A stretch of 42,958 nucleotides of DNA from Chloroflexota bacterium. GTDB taxonomy: Bacteria > Chloroflexota > Anaerolineae > Aggregatilineales > J027. Below the pieces are notes generated by a model. It saw only the letters and a list, made by a program, of their open reading frames with translations, made no database searches and was not told where the DNA came from. The position numbers were made by a program, and so were the translations under genes. Location of the stretch: contig JACRBG010000032.1 in NCBI GenBank assembly GCA_016234595.1, positions 1 to 42,958 of the forward strand, in the 5' to 3' direction. This document shows, in pieces, positions 25,788 through 34,415 of the stretch. Position 1 is the first letter of the stretch. Each line of letters begins with the position of its first letter.

Positions 25788-26741
25788 TTAGGGTTGCCCA
25801 AGGAGTACCTGAGGAGTCCAAGTTGGCCCGTGAATTACAGGCCGATCCCCTTCCCAATGCAGGTGATCAATTCGCATAAGCCGAGCTTTACGCCCTGCAT
25901 CCCACGCATGATAGACAATATAGGTTTGTGCCCCATCCAGAGAACGTGTAAACGAATTATGTCCCGGCCCAATCACTTGGTCGGGTACGGTTCTCAAAAG
26001 TGGGGCTTGGGCATACGCTGGACGTAGATAGGGGCCGAGTGGTGAATCGGCAACTACACACGCCACCCCATAATTATCCCGTTCCCATGCCCCACCGCTA
26101 TAAAAACAGTAGTAATGATTGTTGTGGAAAAGCGTGGATGGCCCTTCAACCGTATACCAATCGTAGACCCCCCCATACATCGAACGCTGCGGAAGAAAAA
26201 GATGCCAATCGGCATGGGGACGAACGACTATTTGAGGGCTATTGTCGGGTGTCGTCATATCCAAAAGGCGACTGACTACAATGCCTGTTCCAACATGGGC
26301 ATCTTCGTCTGTGGTCAAAAAGTCACGGGCATAGAACAAATACCATTGACCATCTTTGTCCTGAAATGGATGGGGGTCAATACTAAAAGGTTGATCAGGC
26401 ACGAGTGTCTTGCCTATATCAAAAAACGGCCCGTTTGGGGTTTGGCTTGTAGCTACCCGCAGTTGATGATCTTTTCCATCAATTCCTTGGGCCGAAAAAT
26501 ACATATAGAACAGGCCATCCGCATAAGCGACTTCGGGTGCCCAAAAATCAGTTCCTCCAGACGGGATAAGTGCCCACCCCAAACTTTCCCAATCCACACA
26601 ATTTAGGGAATGTAGGACGGGAAACCTTTCACCGATGGGACCTGTGGGGCCTGTTCCATAAGCGTAATAATGCTCGTCATGTTTTAATACAAAAGGGTCA
26701 GCAAAATAGTGGAGATAGACGGGGTTTGTGTAGGTCAGCAT
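25788..26741 (-). CDS. Glycoside hydrolase family 43 protein (arabinosidase/xylosidase-like)
   Basis: The 317-residue protein is a five-bladed beta-propeller glycosidase of the GH43/62/32 fold. The three family carboxylates are visible: general base Asp15 in YFADPFVLK, the pKa-modulating Asp122 in FSIDPHPF and general acid Glu199 in TVEGPSTLF. Family members cleave arabinofuranosyl or xylosyl linkages in arabinan, xylan or arabinoxylan. No signal peptide is present, so it probably acts on imported oligosaccharides in the cytoplasm. TAGGGGG upstream of the ATG is a strong ribosome-binding site. It is cotranscribed with the GH5-like gene that ends 19 bp upstream. Confidence 0.9.
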   Translation of the reverse strand: MLTYTNPVYLHYFADPFVLKHDEHYYAYGTGPTGPIGERFPVLHSLNCVDWESLGWALIPSGGTDFWAPEVAYADGLFYMYFSAQGIDGKDHQLRVATSQTPNGPFFDIGKTLVPDQPFSIDPHPFQDKDGQWYLFYARDFLTTDEDAHVGTGIVVSRLLDMTTPDNSPQIVVRPHADWHLFLPQRSMYGGVYDWYTVEGPSTLFHNNHYYCFYSGGAWERDNYGVACVVADSPLGPYLRPAYAQAPLLRTVPDQVIGPGHNSFTRSLDGAQTYIVYHAWDAGRKARLMRIDHLHWEGDRPVIHGPTWTPQVLLGQP

Positions 26742-26760
26742 TGAAATCCCCCTATAGGAT

Positions 26761-28182
26761 TTAGATGGGTCTTATGAGCAGGGCTACATCCTCCACTTTT
26801 GAGTCAAAGCGAGGCAAATTAAAAGTTAATTGCCCCACAGAAGCACATTCTACGCTAGAGGCGATACATCTGCCTGCATACGTATCCCAAAATTCAATCA
26901 GATACAGCCCTTCGTTCCACTCATTTAAGATTGTGGTGGGTAGATTGTCAAGAGCTATGTGGCCCTTTTTGCGGGTATCCTTGAGCAACCACGCAATTGC
27001 CAGATGGGCATCCCCACAACTGGTTGAGATAATAGAATCGGCTCTGGTCTGTATGGTGAGAGGGCAACTGTCAAAATTGGCCCAATCAATATTTTCGGCA
27101 AACTTGGAAAGCCCCCAGAGATTCTTGCGCAATTCCGGATGAATGCAGTGTGGGTCTGAATACGGCCAACGCATTCCAGAGCCAGCGGCCCCGGTGGCGA
27201 GGTGTGCCCAACTCATGTTGTGATGGTAGCGCTTGTCGAGTTCAATATCCGAAATCCATTGAGTAATCGGCCCGCTTTCGCTGTCAAAATAGGGACGTGG
27301 TGTGCGGATATGATCGAGTGCGTAACGCACACTTTCTATGACTTCAAGGGTACATGCAATAGCATCCACAGGTTTTCCAACACCCGGCCCCGGATAGAGA
27401 TGAGTATTCACGAAGTCTAGACATGGATGATTGTAGATAACTTCACTCAGTTCACCTTCTGGGGTAGCCTTTAGCGTTGAGGCGGTCAGCAGATGGCTTC
27501 GGCCCCAGTGCTTCATCTCCAACTCGCGCACATAACAGGCTATCTCTGTGATGTAATGATCAATTTCTTGCGGGGTACATCTCCAACAATTATCGATCTC
27601 GTTCATAATATCCCACGCAAAAATAGCGGGCGAATTTCCCCAGCGCTGAATGACAAATTCCCAGCGATTTCTTTGAAGTCGGATGCTGTTCTGTTCTGTA
27701 AGCCAACTTCGCTTGGTTGTGCAAGGCCCGCCCATACGTTTATGGTAGGGATACCGATTCCAGTTTTTTTCCTGCCAAAACGTGTCAAATGGGGTCAGTA
27801 ACAGATACAAACCTAAGCGTTCGGCTACGAGAAGAAAATCATCCCAAAATTGGACGATGATAGGCGAAAAAAAGCCCACCGGATTTTCGAGATAGGTATA
27901 GGGGTGTTGGGCATATTCCATCATGACACGGCTGACGTTAATGCCATGTCTGCGCAAATCAGCCACATATGCTTCGGTTGCTTGTGGGCAGAATCGCCCC
28001 AGCAAAGGGTTTAAGCCGGGCCAAGCGATCGCGTCATTTTGCCCAATGACTATAAAGCCGTGTTTGTTCGCATCTACAAAATAGTGGCCGCTTGCATTGA
28101 TAGAAATGAGGCCCTGATTGGAAGACTCAGTAATATGCGGGATATAACTCGTAGATGAAATCATAGTACCGATTCTAAGCAT
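26761..28182 (-). CDS. GH5-like clan GH-A glycoside hydrolase (cellulase/mannanase-like)
   Basis: A 473-residue TIM-barrel glycosidase. The acid/base is Glu195 in AWDIMNEID and the nucleophile is Glu302 in PYFDSESGP. The N-terminal INASGHYFVDANKHGFIVIG strand and the C-terminal beta-sandwich-like part (~380-473) resemble bacterial GH5/mannanase-type proteins. The substrate is probably a plant beta-glycan such as mannan or glucan, but this cannot be fixed. There is no clear signal peptide. Two starts are possible (28182 or ATG at 28164); neither has a good ribosome-binding site. A TATAAT sits about 30 bp upstream on the minus strand. It is the promoter-proximal gene of the GH5-GH43 pair. Confidence 0.78.
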   Translation of the reverse strand: MLRIGTMISSTSYIPHITESSNQGLISINASGHYFVDANKHGFIVIGQNDAIAWPGLNPLLGRFCPQATEAYVADLRRHGINVSRVMMEYAQHPYTYLENPVGFFSPIIVQFWDDFLLVAERLGLYLLLTPFDTFWQEKNWNRYPYHKRMGGPCTTKRSWLTEQNSIRLQRNRWEFVIQRWGNSPAIFAWDIMNEIDNCWRCTPQEIDHYITEIACYVRELEMKHWGRSHLLTASTLKATPEGELSEVIYNHPCLDFVNTHLYPGPGVGKPVDAIACTLEVIESVRYALDHIRTPRPYFDSESGPITQWISDIELDKRYHHNMSWAHLATGAAGSGMRWPYSDPHCIHPELRKNLWGLSKFAENIDWANFDSCPLTIQTRADSIISTSCGDAHLAIAWLLKDTRKKGHIALDNLPTTILNEWNEGLYLIEFWDTYAGRCIASSVECASVGQLTFNLPRFDSKVEDVALLIRPI

Positions 28183-28487
28183 TGCTATGATATTGATGTG
28201 CCGAATGAACTTTATTATATATTAATTGAGGATTGAAACCCGTGAAGAAAGTATGAAAAAATAAGTGCAAAATGGCTTATTCAATTTTTCTCCCCAAATA
28301 ATTTAATACCCCTCGTGCGCTAACCCAATTTTTCCACCCTGAAGCAGCCCAAGAAAAATTCCACTGATTGAAGCCTATATAAAAACCATCCTGCTGACCC
28401 AGCAAGATTTCCTACCTATAACCCCCTTCAAGCAGTTGGTCGTTGACCATAATAAGTAAATTCACGTTACTTTAGTTGGAGGGGATG
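28183..28487. other. Divergent promoter region between GH5-like and YciE/F-type genes
   Basis: About 300 bp. An AT-rich tract at 28210-28235 contains a minus-strand TATAAT for the GH5-GH43 pair. Near 28444 a TTGACC box lies upstream of the plus-strand gene. No coding sequence or repeat is seen. Confidence 0.35.
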
Positions 28488-28976
28488 ATGAAACTCAAAT
28501 CATTACACGACCTACTCGTCGACGAAATGAAAGATATTTACGATGCCGAGCAACAATTGACTAAGGCATTACCAAAAATGGTAAAGGCAGCCTCAGCTCC
28601 TGTGCTGAAGAAAGCCTTTGAAGATCATTTGGCGGTGACCGAAGGACATGTGAATCGCTTGGAAAAAGCGTTTCAAAAACTAGAAACGAAGGCTACCCGT
28701 AAGACTTGTGAGGCAATGAAGGGTCTTATTGAGGAAGGCCAAAGCGTCATTGAGGAAGAAGCCGAACCTAGTGTCAAGGATGCGGCTCTAATTGCGGCGG
28801 CACAAAAGGTTGAGCATTATGAAATTGCCACCTACGGCACTCTACGCACTTTTGCCAATCAACTGGGCTATTCCGAAGTTGCTACTTTATTCCAAGCTAC
28901 TTTGGATGAAGAGGCCGATGCTGATGAAATATTGACCCAATGTGCTCAACACATTAATGCCGAGGCCGCTAAATAA
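28488..28976 (+). CDS. Ferritin-like DUF892 protein (YciE/YciF family)
   Basis: A 162-residue all-helical protein of the DUF892 ferritin-like family. MKLKSLHDLLVDEMKDIYDAEQQL is the family's opening helix, with E and H/E residues that could bind metal (EDHLAVTEGHVNRLE, AAQKVEHYEIATYG, TLDEEADADEIL). Relatives are induced by osmotic and general stress and may bind di-iron centres; biochemical function is poorly known. The ATG at 28488 is preferred because GGAGG is 5 nt upstream; ATG 28485 or TTG 28476 would be too close to it. A 10-bp hairpin follows the stop. Confidence 0.88.
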   Translation: MKLKSLHDLLVDEMKDIYDAEQQLTKALPKMVKAASAPVLKKAFEDHLAVTEGHVNRLEKAFQKLETKATRKTCEAMKGLIEEGQSVIEEEAEPSVKDAALIAAAQKVEHYEIATYGTLRTFANQLGYSEVATLFQATLDEEADADEILTQCAQHINAEAAK

Positions 28977-29006
28977 TCTAAGTTAGCGTAGCTCTACCTA
29001 TAAATT

Positions 29007-29030
29007 CCTCTTCTCCGCATGGGGAGGAGG
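29007..29030 (+). terminator. Hairpin downstream of the DUF892 gene
   Basis: CCTCTTCTCC-GCAT-GGGGAGGAGG forms a 10-bp stem (two G-U pairs) with a 4-nt loop, 30 bp after the stop. The following sequence (GATTTCG) is only weakly T-rich, so this is a probable rather than certain terminator. Confidence 0.5.
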
Positions 29031-29220
29031 GATTTCGTGTAAAGCAACGAGAAAAAGATGGAGAGCCGAGGAAACCCTGAATCAATTCATATCCTCAGGC
29101 TAGTTGTCTAGGGTGTTTCAAGGGTTTTAACACCGCGCAATTCACGCGATGCCTTAACTCATTTTTCGCTCGGATGGCAGGTCACAGCTCCGGAGCAAGC
29201 ACTTTAGGTTTGCATATCCG

Positions 29221-29630
29221 CTACCAATCTACCCCGACTTTTTGAGTCAGAGCGTGAGTCAGCTCGTCGTTAGCAATCTTATCCAACAGTATCAAATGGC
29301 CCTTGCTACGGAAATTGGTGAAGGGTTACCAGCCAGCTAGGCCATCACGAGCCGTTCCCGGCAATATCACATGCGTATGGGTATGCGGTCGTCCATCGTG
29401 GGTCAGCGCCTCATGCACCCCATAGGCATAGGGTGCAGTAGTACAGCCTAGCCCTCGATAATATGCTCAGTCAAGGTTTGGATGAATGGCCGGCGTTCTT
29501 TTTCAGGGATGAGCGCCATCAAATCTGGCTCAGGGCTGATGACATACGTCCATGCCAAGACCTCGCAGCTGGTCAGATCGGTGCAGCTTTTAAGGATGCT
29601 CTGATGGTTGACACCCAAACCCCGATCCAC
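29221..29630 (-). pseudogene. Relaxase/mobilization-nuclease-like remnant
   Basis: The minus strand encodes two pieces that read as one protein if a frameshift near 29450 is repaired. The first is SCEVLAWTYVISPEPDLMAL through ERRPFIQTLTEHIIE. The second is YAYGVHEALTHDGRPHTHTH followed by VILPGTARDG. The HxHxH cluster preceding VILPGT is the three-histidine metal motif of relaxases. After it come a stop (GW*) and a tail ending in KVGVDW*. The gene is therefore dead, with at least one frameshift and one internal stop. It indicates past integration of a plasmid or integrative element. The assignment rests on motif recognition only. Confidence 0.5.
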
Positions 29631-29915
29631 CCAGCGGTCTCTGGGCTACTTGATGGGATGGCTCGTGACGGATTTCTGTGGCAAGGGCTGGCCGCTTTGG
29701 GTGGCAACCTGTTCTACGCCACGCATATGCCCGACCAAAATTGAAAATACCAGCAACGGACAGCTGTAGATGGGTCTGCTGAAGGTGCATCAGCCGTTGT
29801 TCCATCCCTTTGAGTTGGTTTTGCAGGGCGTCGGTACTATTAACCATTGGGCAATGAATTCAACGCTGGATTCAACCGGATGCTTCCAAAGTCTGATCAC
29901 TTTTTCACCAATTTA

Positions 29916-29966
29916 TTGACAATAAACGCAGTTTCTGATAACGTTATCAGAAATCGTTATCAGAAA
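29916..29966 (+). promoter_or_regulatory. lacI-family gene promoter with overlapping operator
   Basis: A perfect -35 TTGACA (29916-29921) is followed at 17 bp by TAACGT (29939-29944). That -10 lies inside a perfect 22-bp palindrome at 29932-29953 (half-site TTTCTGATAAC). The 12-mer CGTTATCAGAAA is repeated directly at 29942-29953 and 29955-29966, so there is a third half-site one base beyond the palindrome. This is the arrangement expected for autorepression by the LacI-type protein encoded 12 bp downstream. Confidence 0.75.
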
Positions 29967-29977
29967 AATAATCTTCA

Positions 29978-31036
29978 ATGACCAAAAAAAATGCTAATTT
30001 CCGAAATGAAAGTCGTAGTATCACCATAGCGGATGTTGCTAGGGTTGCTGGTGTTTCTGTTCCTACTGTTTCACGTATCCTCAATGACAAGGAATATGTT
30101 GCTGAAGAAACACGGCAACGTGTGCATGAGGCTATTCGCACGTTAGGATATGCTCCCCACACGCAGGCTCGGCGTTTGCGCGGTGGTGTGAGCATGACCC
30201 TTGCACTGCACCATCCCATCGAGTCCCCTCACGAACTTAGTAGCGTCATCGAAATTCCCTATGTTACTGGCGCAGCAGCGGCAGCTAGCGAAAAAGAATA
30301 TTTTCTAAACTTCCTTGTTTCGCAGCTAAACCCTGAATCAATTCTCAATATGTACCGAAGTAATCAAATTGATGGAATCATCCTTCTACAGGTCTGTATG
30401 GATGATTGGCGTGTCAATCTACTTCGGGAAAACAATTACCCCTTTGTCATGATTGGCCGGTGCGCCAACTTGGAAGGCTTAAGTTTTATTGATCTTGATT
30501 TTGAAAATGCGATGCTTCAGGCCTTCGATTATTTGATCGAGTTAGGCCACCAAAACATTGGCTTTTTAACTTACCCACAATCTTGGCGCAAAATTGGAAT
30601 AGGCCCTGCGATTCGCTCTCTTGAGGGGTACAAACATGCATTAAATAAATATGGCTTGCATGGCTGCTACCGAGAGATTGGTTTGAACAGTGTCGAAGAA
30701 GGTTTTGAGGGAACCAATGATTTGCTCCAAGAAAACCCCGAACTGACTGCCATTATTACCGTAAGCCATTTGACGGCTGCTGGCAGCATCAAGGCATTGG
30801 CTCTGCATGGACGTAATGTTCCTCAAGACTGCTCTGTGATGGTCACTGGTTTCGGTGGCAATTTTGCCAATGTCGTAACCCCCTCGCTCACTACGCTGGA
30901 ATGGTCACCTTATGAGATCAGCTATCAGGCCACTATTTTAATGACTGAGAAGCTGGCAAATAAGGAACTCCCTGCCCAGCAAATTTTAATTCCGCCTAAG
31001 CTTGTTGTACGGGAAAGTATGAAGGAGGTGCGTTAG
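29978..31036 (+). CDS. LacI-family transcriptional regulator
   Basis: A 352-residue repressor. The LacI-type helix-turn-helix and hinge are at residues ~13-65 (SITIADVARVAGVSVPTVSR, ILNDKEYV, PHTQARRLRGG). A periplasmic-binding-protein-like sugar-sensing domain follows (about 70-345). It most likely senses a sugar related to the downstream ABC importer and GH31 enzyme, and represses itself from the overlapping palindromic operator at 29932-29966. No second copy of that palindrome was found upstream of the transporter, so the importer may be controlled by read-through from this gene (193-bp gap) or by an imperfect site. It opens the plus-strand sugar island. Confidence 0.93.
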   Translation: MTKKNANFRNESRSITIADVARVAGVSVPTVSRILNDKEYVAEETRQRVHEAIRTLGYAPHTQARRLRGGVSMTLALHHPIESPHELSSVIEIPYVTGAAAAASEKEYFLNFLVSQLNPESILNMYRSNQIDGIILLQVCMDDWRVNLLRENNYPFVMIGRCANLEGLSFIDLDFENAMLQAFDYLIELGHQNIGFLTYPQSWRKIGIGPAIRSLEGYKHALNKYGLHGCYREIGLNSVEEGFEGTNDLLQENPELTAIITVSHLTAAGSIKALALHGRNVPQDCSVMVTGFGGNFANVVTPSLTTLEWSPYEISYQATILMTEKLANKELPAQQILIPPKLVVRESMKEVR

Positions 31037-31229
31037 CTCCGATTCTGTTTCAACAATTTTCTGTTTGGCAAGCCCAATCAGCGATTTGGAGAAAGGTAAG
31101 CGATGGAGTTTATCTAAGGGTGTTCGTGTTGCCTATTTCAGGCGCGACTTTGCAGGATATTCAAAAAATATGGATACCTGCCATTGTTTGGCATATCACA
31201 GATTTAGAGACCTAAGGAGGAATTTTGTC

Positions 31230-32516
31230 ATGAAAAAGTTAACTTTTATTATTGTAGGGTTGTTTTTGTTTCTTCCAGTAGGCGGTACGCAAGCGAGAGA
31301 ATCCGTTACGCTGACCTACATGGCAAGCCAAAACTGGATTCCGGAAGCCGAGATGGAGTTAGGCGCAAAATTTGAGGAAGAAACGGGTATCCATATCGAT
31401 TACCAGATTATTCCATCCGACCAGTATTTTAATGTCTTGCAGACTCGCTTAAACACGGGCGAAGCAACGGACATCTTTGGTGGGCAAAGCGGCGTCACCG
31501 ACTTGATCGTTAACTACAATGTTGAAAAGAATGCAGTGGATTTATCCGATCAGGAATGGGTTAGCCGGATGGATCCCCTCGTCGTTGCTCAAGCAACCGT
31601 CAACAGTAAAGTTTATGGTCTGACCCTCTGGGATGTCATTGGCACCACATGGGTCGTCAACTACAACAAAACAATCTTTGAGGAAGAGGGCCTAAGCGTC
31701 CCCACTACATTTGACGAATTTAAATCAACCTGCGAGTCGCTATTGGATGCTGGGATTATTCCAATATACGAGCCAATGGCCGCTGGATGGCATCATGTTT
31801 TGTGGTTCCCAGAACTAGGACCCCGCTACGAGGAAGTCACACCCGGATTGGCTGAAATGCTTAACACCAATCAGGCAACTTTTGCTGATAACCCCACTAT
31901 GCTGACCGTGCTAGAGCAGTTCAAAGATCTGTATGACACGGGATGCTTTGGTGACAATACCTTGGCCGACACCTACGAATATTTGCCGGAAGCACTGGCT
32001 AGTGGTGAATATGCAATGGCAGTCGCAAACCTGACCAATCCGCAGACTGTCGCGGAAGCCTTTCCGGATGTAAGCCCCGATACTTTTGGCTTTTTTGTTA
32101 TGCCCTTAGCCGACAATCAAAATCTGAACATTAACCCCGCGGGCCCCACCAAATTCATCTACTCAGGCTCAGATCATATAGACGAGGCGAGACAATACTT
32201 TGAGTTCCTCACACGCCCTGAAAATCTGCAATACCTCATTGACAATAACCCGGCGATGCGCACGCTGCCTTTTGAAGGAGTGAGTTTTAACCTTTTGCCC
32301 AGTCAGCAAGAGTTCTTGGACTCATTTCCGCCAGAAAAACGCGGGACGGTCTATCAAACAGCCGTGAACTATGTCAATCCGCAATGGATGGATATTGGGC
32401 AAGATTTGGTGGCAATGCTCATTGAGGACATCAAACCTAAAGATGTTTTGGAGACGATTGATGAACGACGTTCCGACACGGCCAAGACCGCCAAAGACCC
32501 GGCATGGGGCGACTAA
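31230..32516 (+). CDS. Sugar ABC transporter substrate-binding protein, family 1 (CUT1)
   Basis: From the ATG at 31230 the protein is 428 residues: MKKLTFIIVGLFLFLPVGGT is a signal peptide, and a mature SBP_bac_1 protein begins near RESVTLTYMASQNW. Typical features include the TGIHIDYQIIPSDQYFNVLQ and LNTGEATDIFGG segments and TLWDVIGTTWVVNYNK. The start is fixed by AAGGAGG 9 nt upstream; a longer in-frame reading from 31065 would hide the signal peptide. There is no lipobox cysteine directly after the hydrophobic core. It delivers an oligosaccharide, probably plant-derived, to the two permeases encoded downstream. No matching ATPase (MsmK/UgpC type) gene is in the window; such ATPases are often shared and encoded elsewhere. 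Confidence 0.93.
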   Translation: MKKLTFIIVGLFLFLPVGGTQARESVTLTYMASQNWIPEAEMELGAKFEEETGIHIDYQIIPSDQYFNVLQTRLNTGEATDIFGGQSGVTDLIVNYNVEKNAVDLSDQEWVSRMDPLVVAQATVNSKVYGLTLWDVIGTTWVVNYNKTIFEEEGLSVPTTFDEFKSTCESLLDAGIIPIYEPMAAGWHHVLWFPELGPRYEEVTPGLAEMLNTNQATFADNPTMLTVLEQFKDLYDTGCFGDNTLADTYEYLPEALASGEYAMAVANLTNPQTVAEAFPDVSPDTFGFFVMPLADNQNLNINPAGPTKFIYSGSDHIDEARQYFEFLTRPENLQYLIDNNPAMRTLPFEGVSFNLLPSQQEFLDSFPPEKRGTVYQTAVNYVNPQWMDIGQDLVAMLIEDIKPKDVLETIDERRSDTAKTAKDPAWGD

Positions 32517-32548
32517 CCTACCCCAGATGAGCTAGATAATTCCAACAC

Positions 32549-32579
32549 CAACCTAGGCTGGACCATTCAGTCTAGGTTG
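32549..32579 (+). promoter_or_regulatory. Intercistronic hairpin between sugar-binding protein and permease genes
   Basis: CAACCTAGGCTG - 7-nt loop - CAGTCTAGGTTG: a 12-bp stem with a single G-U pair, lying 33 bp after the binding-protein stop and 40 bp before the first permease. No T-run follows. The position matches the stabilising/attenuating stem-loops that raise binding-protein output relative to permeases. Confidence 0.6.
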
Positions 32580-32618
32580 TCATCATAAGCGGATTGAAGC
32601 AGAAGTTGGGAGTTAATA

Positions 32619-33488
32619 ATGAAAAATAAAATTTATCCCTTCTATTTTACCTTTGGGGCGCTCATTTTATATCTTCTATTTGTTGTCCTGCCGGGTTTCA
32701 TGGGTATTGCGTATTCGTTCACCGATTGGAACAGTTACTCGACAAAGGTAAATTTTGTTGGGTTAGACAATTTCAGGACCATCTTTTCAAGCGAAGAAAA
32801 TTATCTTGATTACATTAGGCATACCCTGTTCTTTACCGTCAACACGATCATATTAAAAACCCTTATTGGTTTGTTTCTTGCTGTACTTTTAAATCATGGC
32901 GTCCGGCGGCTCACTCACTTATATCGGGTAATCATTTACTTGCCGGTGGTACTGCCAACTATTGTGGTCGGGCTGGTCTTTAAATCAATCCTTAATCCAC
33001 GAACGGGACTCTTGAACGAATTTTTCCGGTCGGTTGGCTTGGATTCGCTGACACGGAAGTGGCTTGTTGACCCTGACATCGCAATGCTGTCGGTCATAGG
33101 GGTGGATACTTGGAAAGGTGTTGGATATATCATGGTCATCTTGATCGCAGGACTCCAAACCATCCCTAAAGAGTATTACGAGGCGGCTGAAATTGATGGT
33201 GCCAGCCCTTTTGGAAGATTTAGGCACATCACACTGCCGCTGCTCGTTCCAGCCCTCACGGTGGTCACCATTCTAAATCTGTTTTATGGTTTGCGAGTAT
33301 TTGACATCATTTATGTTTTGACGGGGGGCGGCCCGGGCTATAGAACCGACGTCGTATTTACTGCGGTTTTTGATGAGTTTTCTAAAGGGCGTTATGGTGT
33401 GGGAACGGCACTTTCCAGTGTCCTATTCATCTTCATGACTGTTTTTGGCTTTTTTATCGTTCGCAAACTTACCCCCGCCGAGGCATAA
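32619..33488 (+). CDS. Sugar ABC transporter permease (CUT1, MalF/UgpA-like)
   Basis: A 289-residue membrane protein with six predicted helices. The first is LILYLLFVVLPGFMGIAYSF. It has the CUT1 N-terminal signature (FTDWNSYSTKVNFVGLDNF) and the EAA loop YYEAAEIDGASPFGRFRHIT near residues 188-207, which docks to the ATPase. The length is normal for MalF/UgpA-type permeases without the long MalF periplasmic insertion. It is followed by the second permease gene after 3 bp, so the two are translated together. Confidence 0.94.
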   Translation: MKNKIYPFYFTFGALILYLLFVVLPGFMGIAYSFTDWNSYSTKVNFVGLDNFRTIFSSEENYLDYIRHTLFFTVNTIILKTLIGLFLAVLLNHGVRRLTHLYRVIIYLPVVLPTIVVGLVFKSILNPRTGLLNEFFRSVGLDSLTRKWLVDPDIAMLSVIGVDTWKGVGYIMVILIAGLQTIPKEYYEAAEIDGASPFGRFRHITLPLLVPALTVVTILNLFYGLRVFDIIYVLTGGGPGYRTDVVFTAVFDEFSKGRYGVGTALSSVLFIFMTVFGFFIVRKLTPAEA

Positions 33489-33491
33489 AAT

Positions 33492-34316
33492 ATGATGCTC
33501 ACCAAGAATCTGCCACAAGTTCGGAATAATATGCTTGCGATGTTCTTCTGCTTCCTTGTCATTGTTCCGGTATATCTCGTGATCGTCAATTCGCTTAAAG
33601 ATTCCGCGCAGGCACGCACCATGAGTCCCGCCTTGCCGGAGAAACTGCATACTAAAAACTTTAGCACTGTCATTGAGCGCGGCAAATTAACCCAAAGTTT
33701 TGTCAACAGTATGCTGTATGCGACCAGTGCTACGATCATCAGCACGATTCTGGCGGCGATGGCGGCTTACGTTCTATCCCGCAATAAAACCCGTTTTAAT
33801 CGTTTTGTTTACTTTTTTATCGTCTTGGGTATTGCAATGCCATTGAATTTCTTTACCTTGACGAAAGTCATGCAGATGACCCATCTGATTAATACCCAGC
33901 TTGGCATAATCATTCTATATACAGCAACCCAGATTCCACTAAGTGTTTTCCTGATTTATGGCTTTGTTGATGCTATTCCCCGCGAGCTTGATGAGGCTGC
34001 TATTGTGGACGGCTGTGGCCCATTCCGACTGTTCTTTTCGGTCATCTTTCCACTGTTAACGCCAGCCGTTGTGACAGCGGGTGTTCTGAATTTTGTTGGG
34101 ATATGGAATGATTTTCTCCTACCCCTTTACTATTTAAATGACAGCACCAAATGGCCGATGACACTGGCTGTTTACAATTTTTTTGGGCAGTTCCGGCAAG
34201 ATTGGAATCTAGTCTCGGCAGACATCTTGTTAACGGTAGCACCAGTTCTGGTCATCTATTTGCTTGGGCAGCGTTTCATTCTATCCGGCTTGACCAGCGG
34301 TGCAGTCAAAGGCTAA
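33492..34316 (+). CDS. Sugar ABC transporter permease (CUT1, MalG/UgpE-like)
   Basis: A 274-residue permease with the MalG-type first helix (NMLAMFFCFLVIVPVYLVIV), the NS motif (FVNSMLYATSATIISTILAA), the EAA loop ELDEAAIVDGCGPFRLFFSV near residues 164-183, and the C-terminal RFILSGLTSGAVKG end, which is highly typical of this family. It pairs with the preceding permease. ATG at 33492 or 33495 could be the start. A GH31 gene follows after 99 bp on the same strand. Confidence 0.94.
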   Translation: MMLTKNLPQVRNNMLAMFFCFLVIVPVYLVIVNSLKDSAQARTMSPALPEKLHTKNFSTVIERGKLTQSFVNSMLYATSATIISTILAAMAAYVLSRNKTRFNRFVYFFIVLGIAMPLNFFTLTKVMQMTHLINTQLGIIILYTATQIPLSVFLIYGFVDAIPRELDEAAIVDGCGPFRLFFSVIFPLLTPAVVTAGVLNFVGIWNDFLLPLYYLNDSTKWPMTLAVYNFFGQFRQDWNLVSADILLTVAPVLVIYLLGQRFILSGLTSGAVKG

Positions 34317-34415
34317 CCGTCGTACAAGGCAAGCCGCAGCATATCACTTAGATATTATGAAATGGGCGCTATTTTGATTGACCAATGGATCTCTTTTTAA
34401 ACACGGAGTACACAC

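Larger units (their letters stand above)
28977..29931. other. Debris-containing gap
   Basis: The stretch between the ferritin-like gene and the lacI promoter contains the DUF892 terminator and the relaxase remnant. Upstream of the remnant (29631-29850) other minus-strand frames show stop-free pieces (for example MVNSTDALQNQLKGMEQRLM) that may belong to the same decayed mobilization region. No intact gene is present. Confidence 0.45.

Noticed and set aside
31150-31180. Weak inverted repeat (GGATATTC / ATATGGATACC) upstream of the sugar-binding protein as a LacI site
   Set aside because: It does not resemble the palindrome on the lacI promoter and the arms match poorly.
31065-31229. Longer N-terminus for the sugar-binding protein
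   Set aside because: It would place 55 unrelated residues before a clear signal peptide, and AAGGAGG marks the ATG at 31230.
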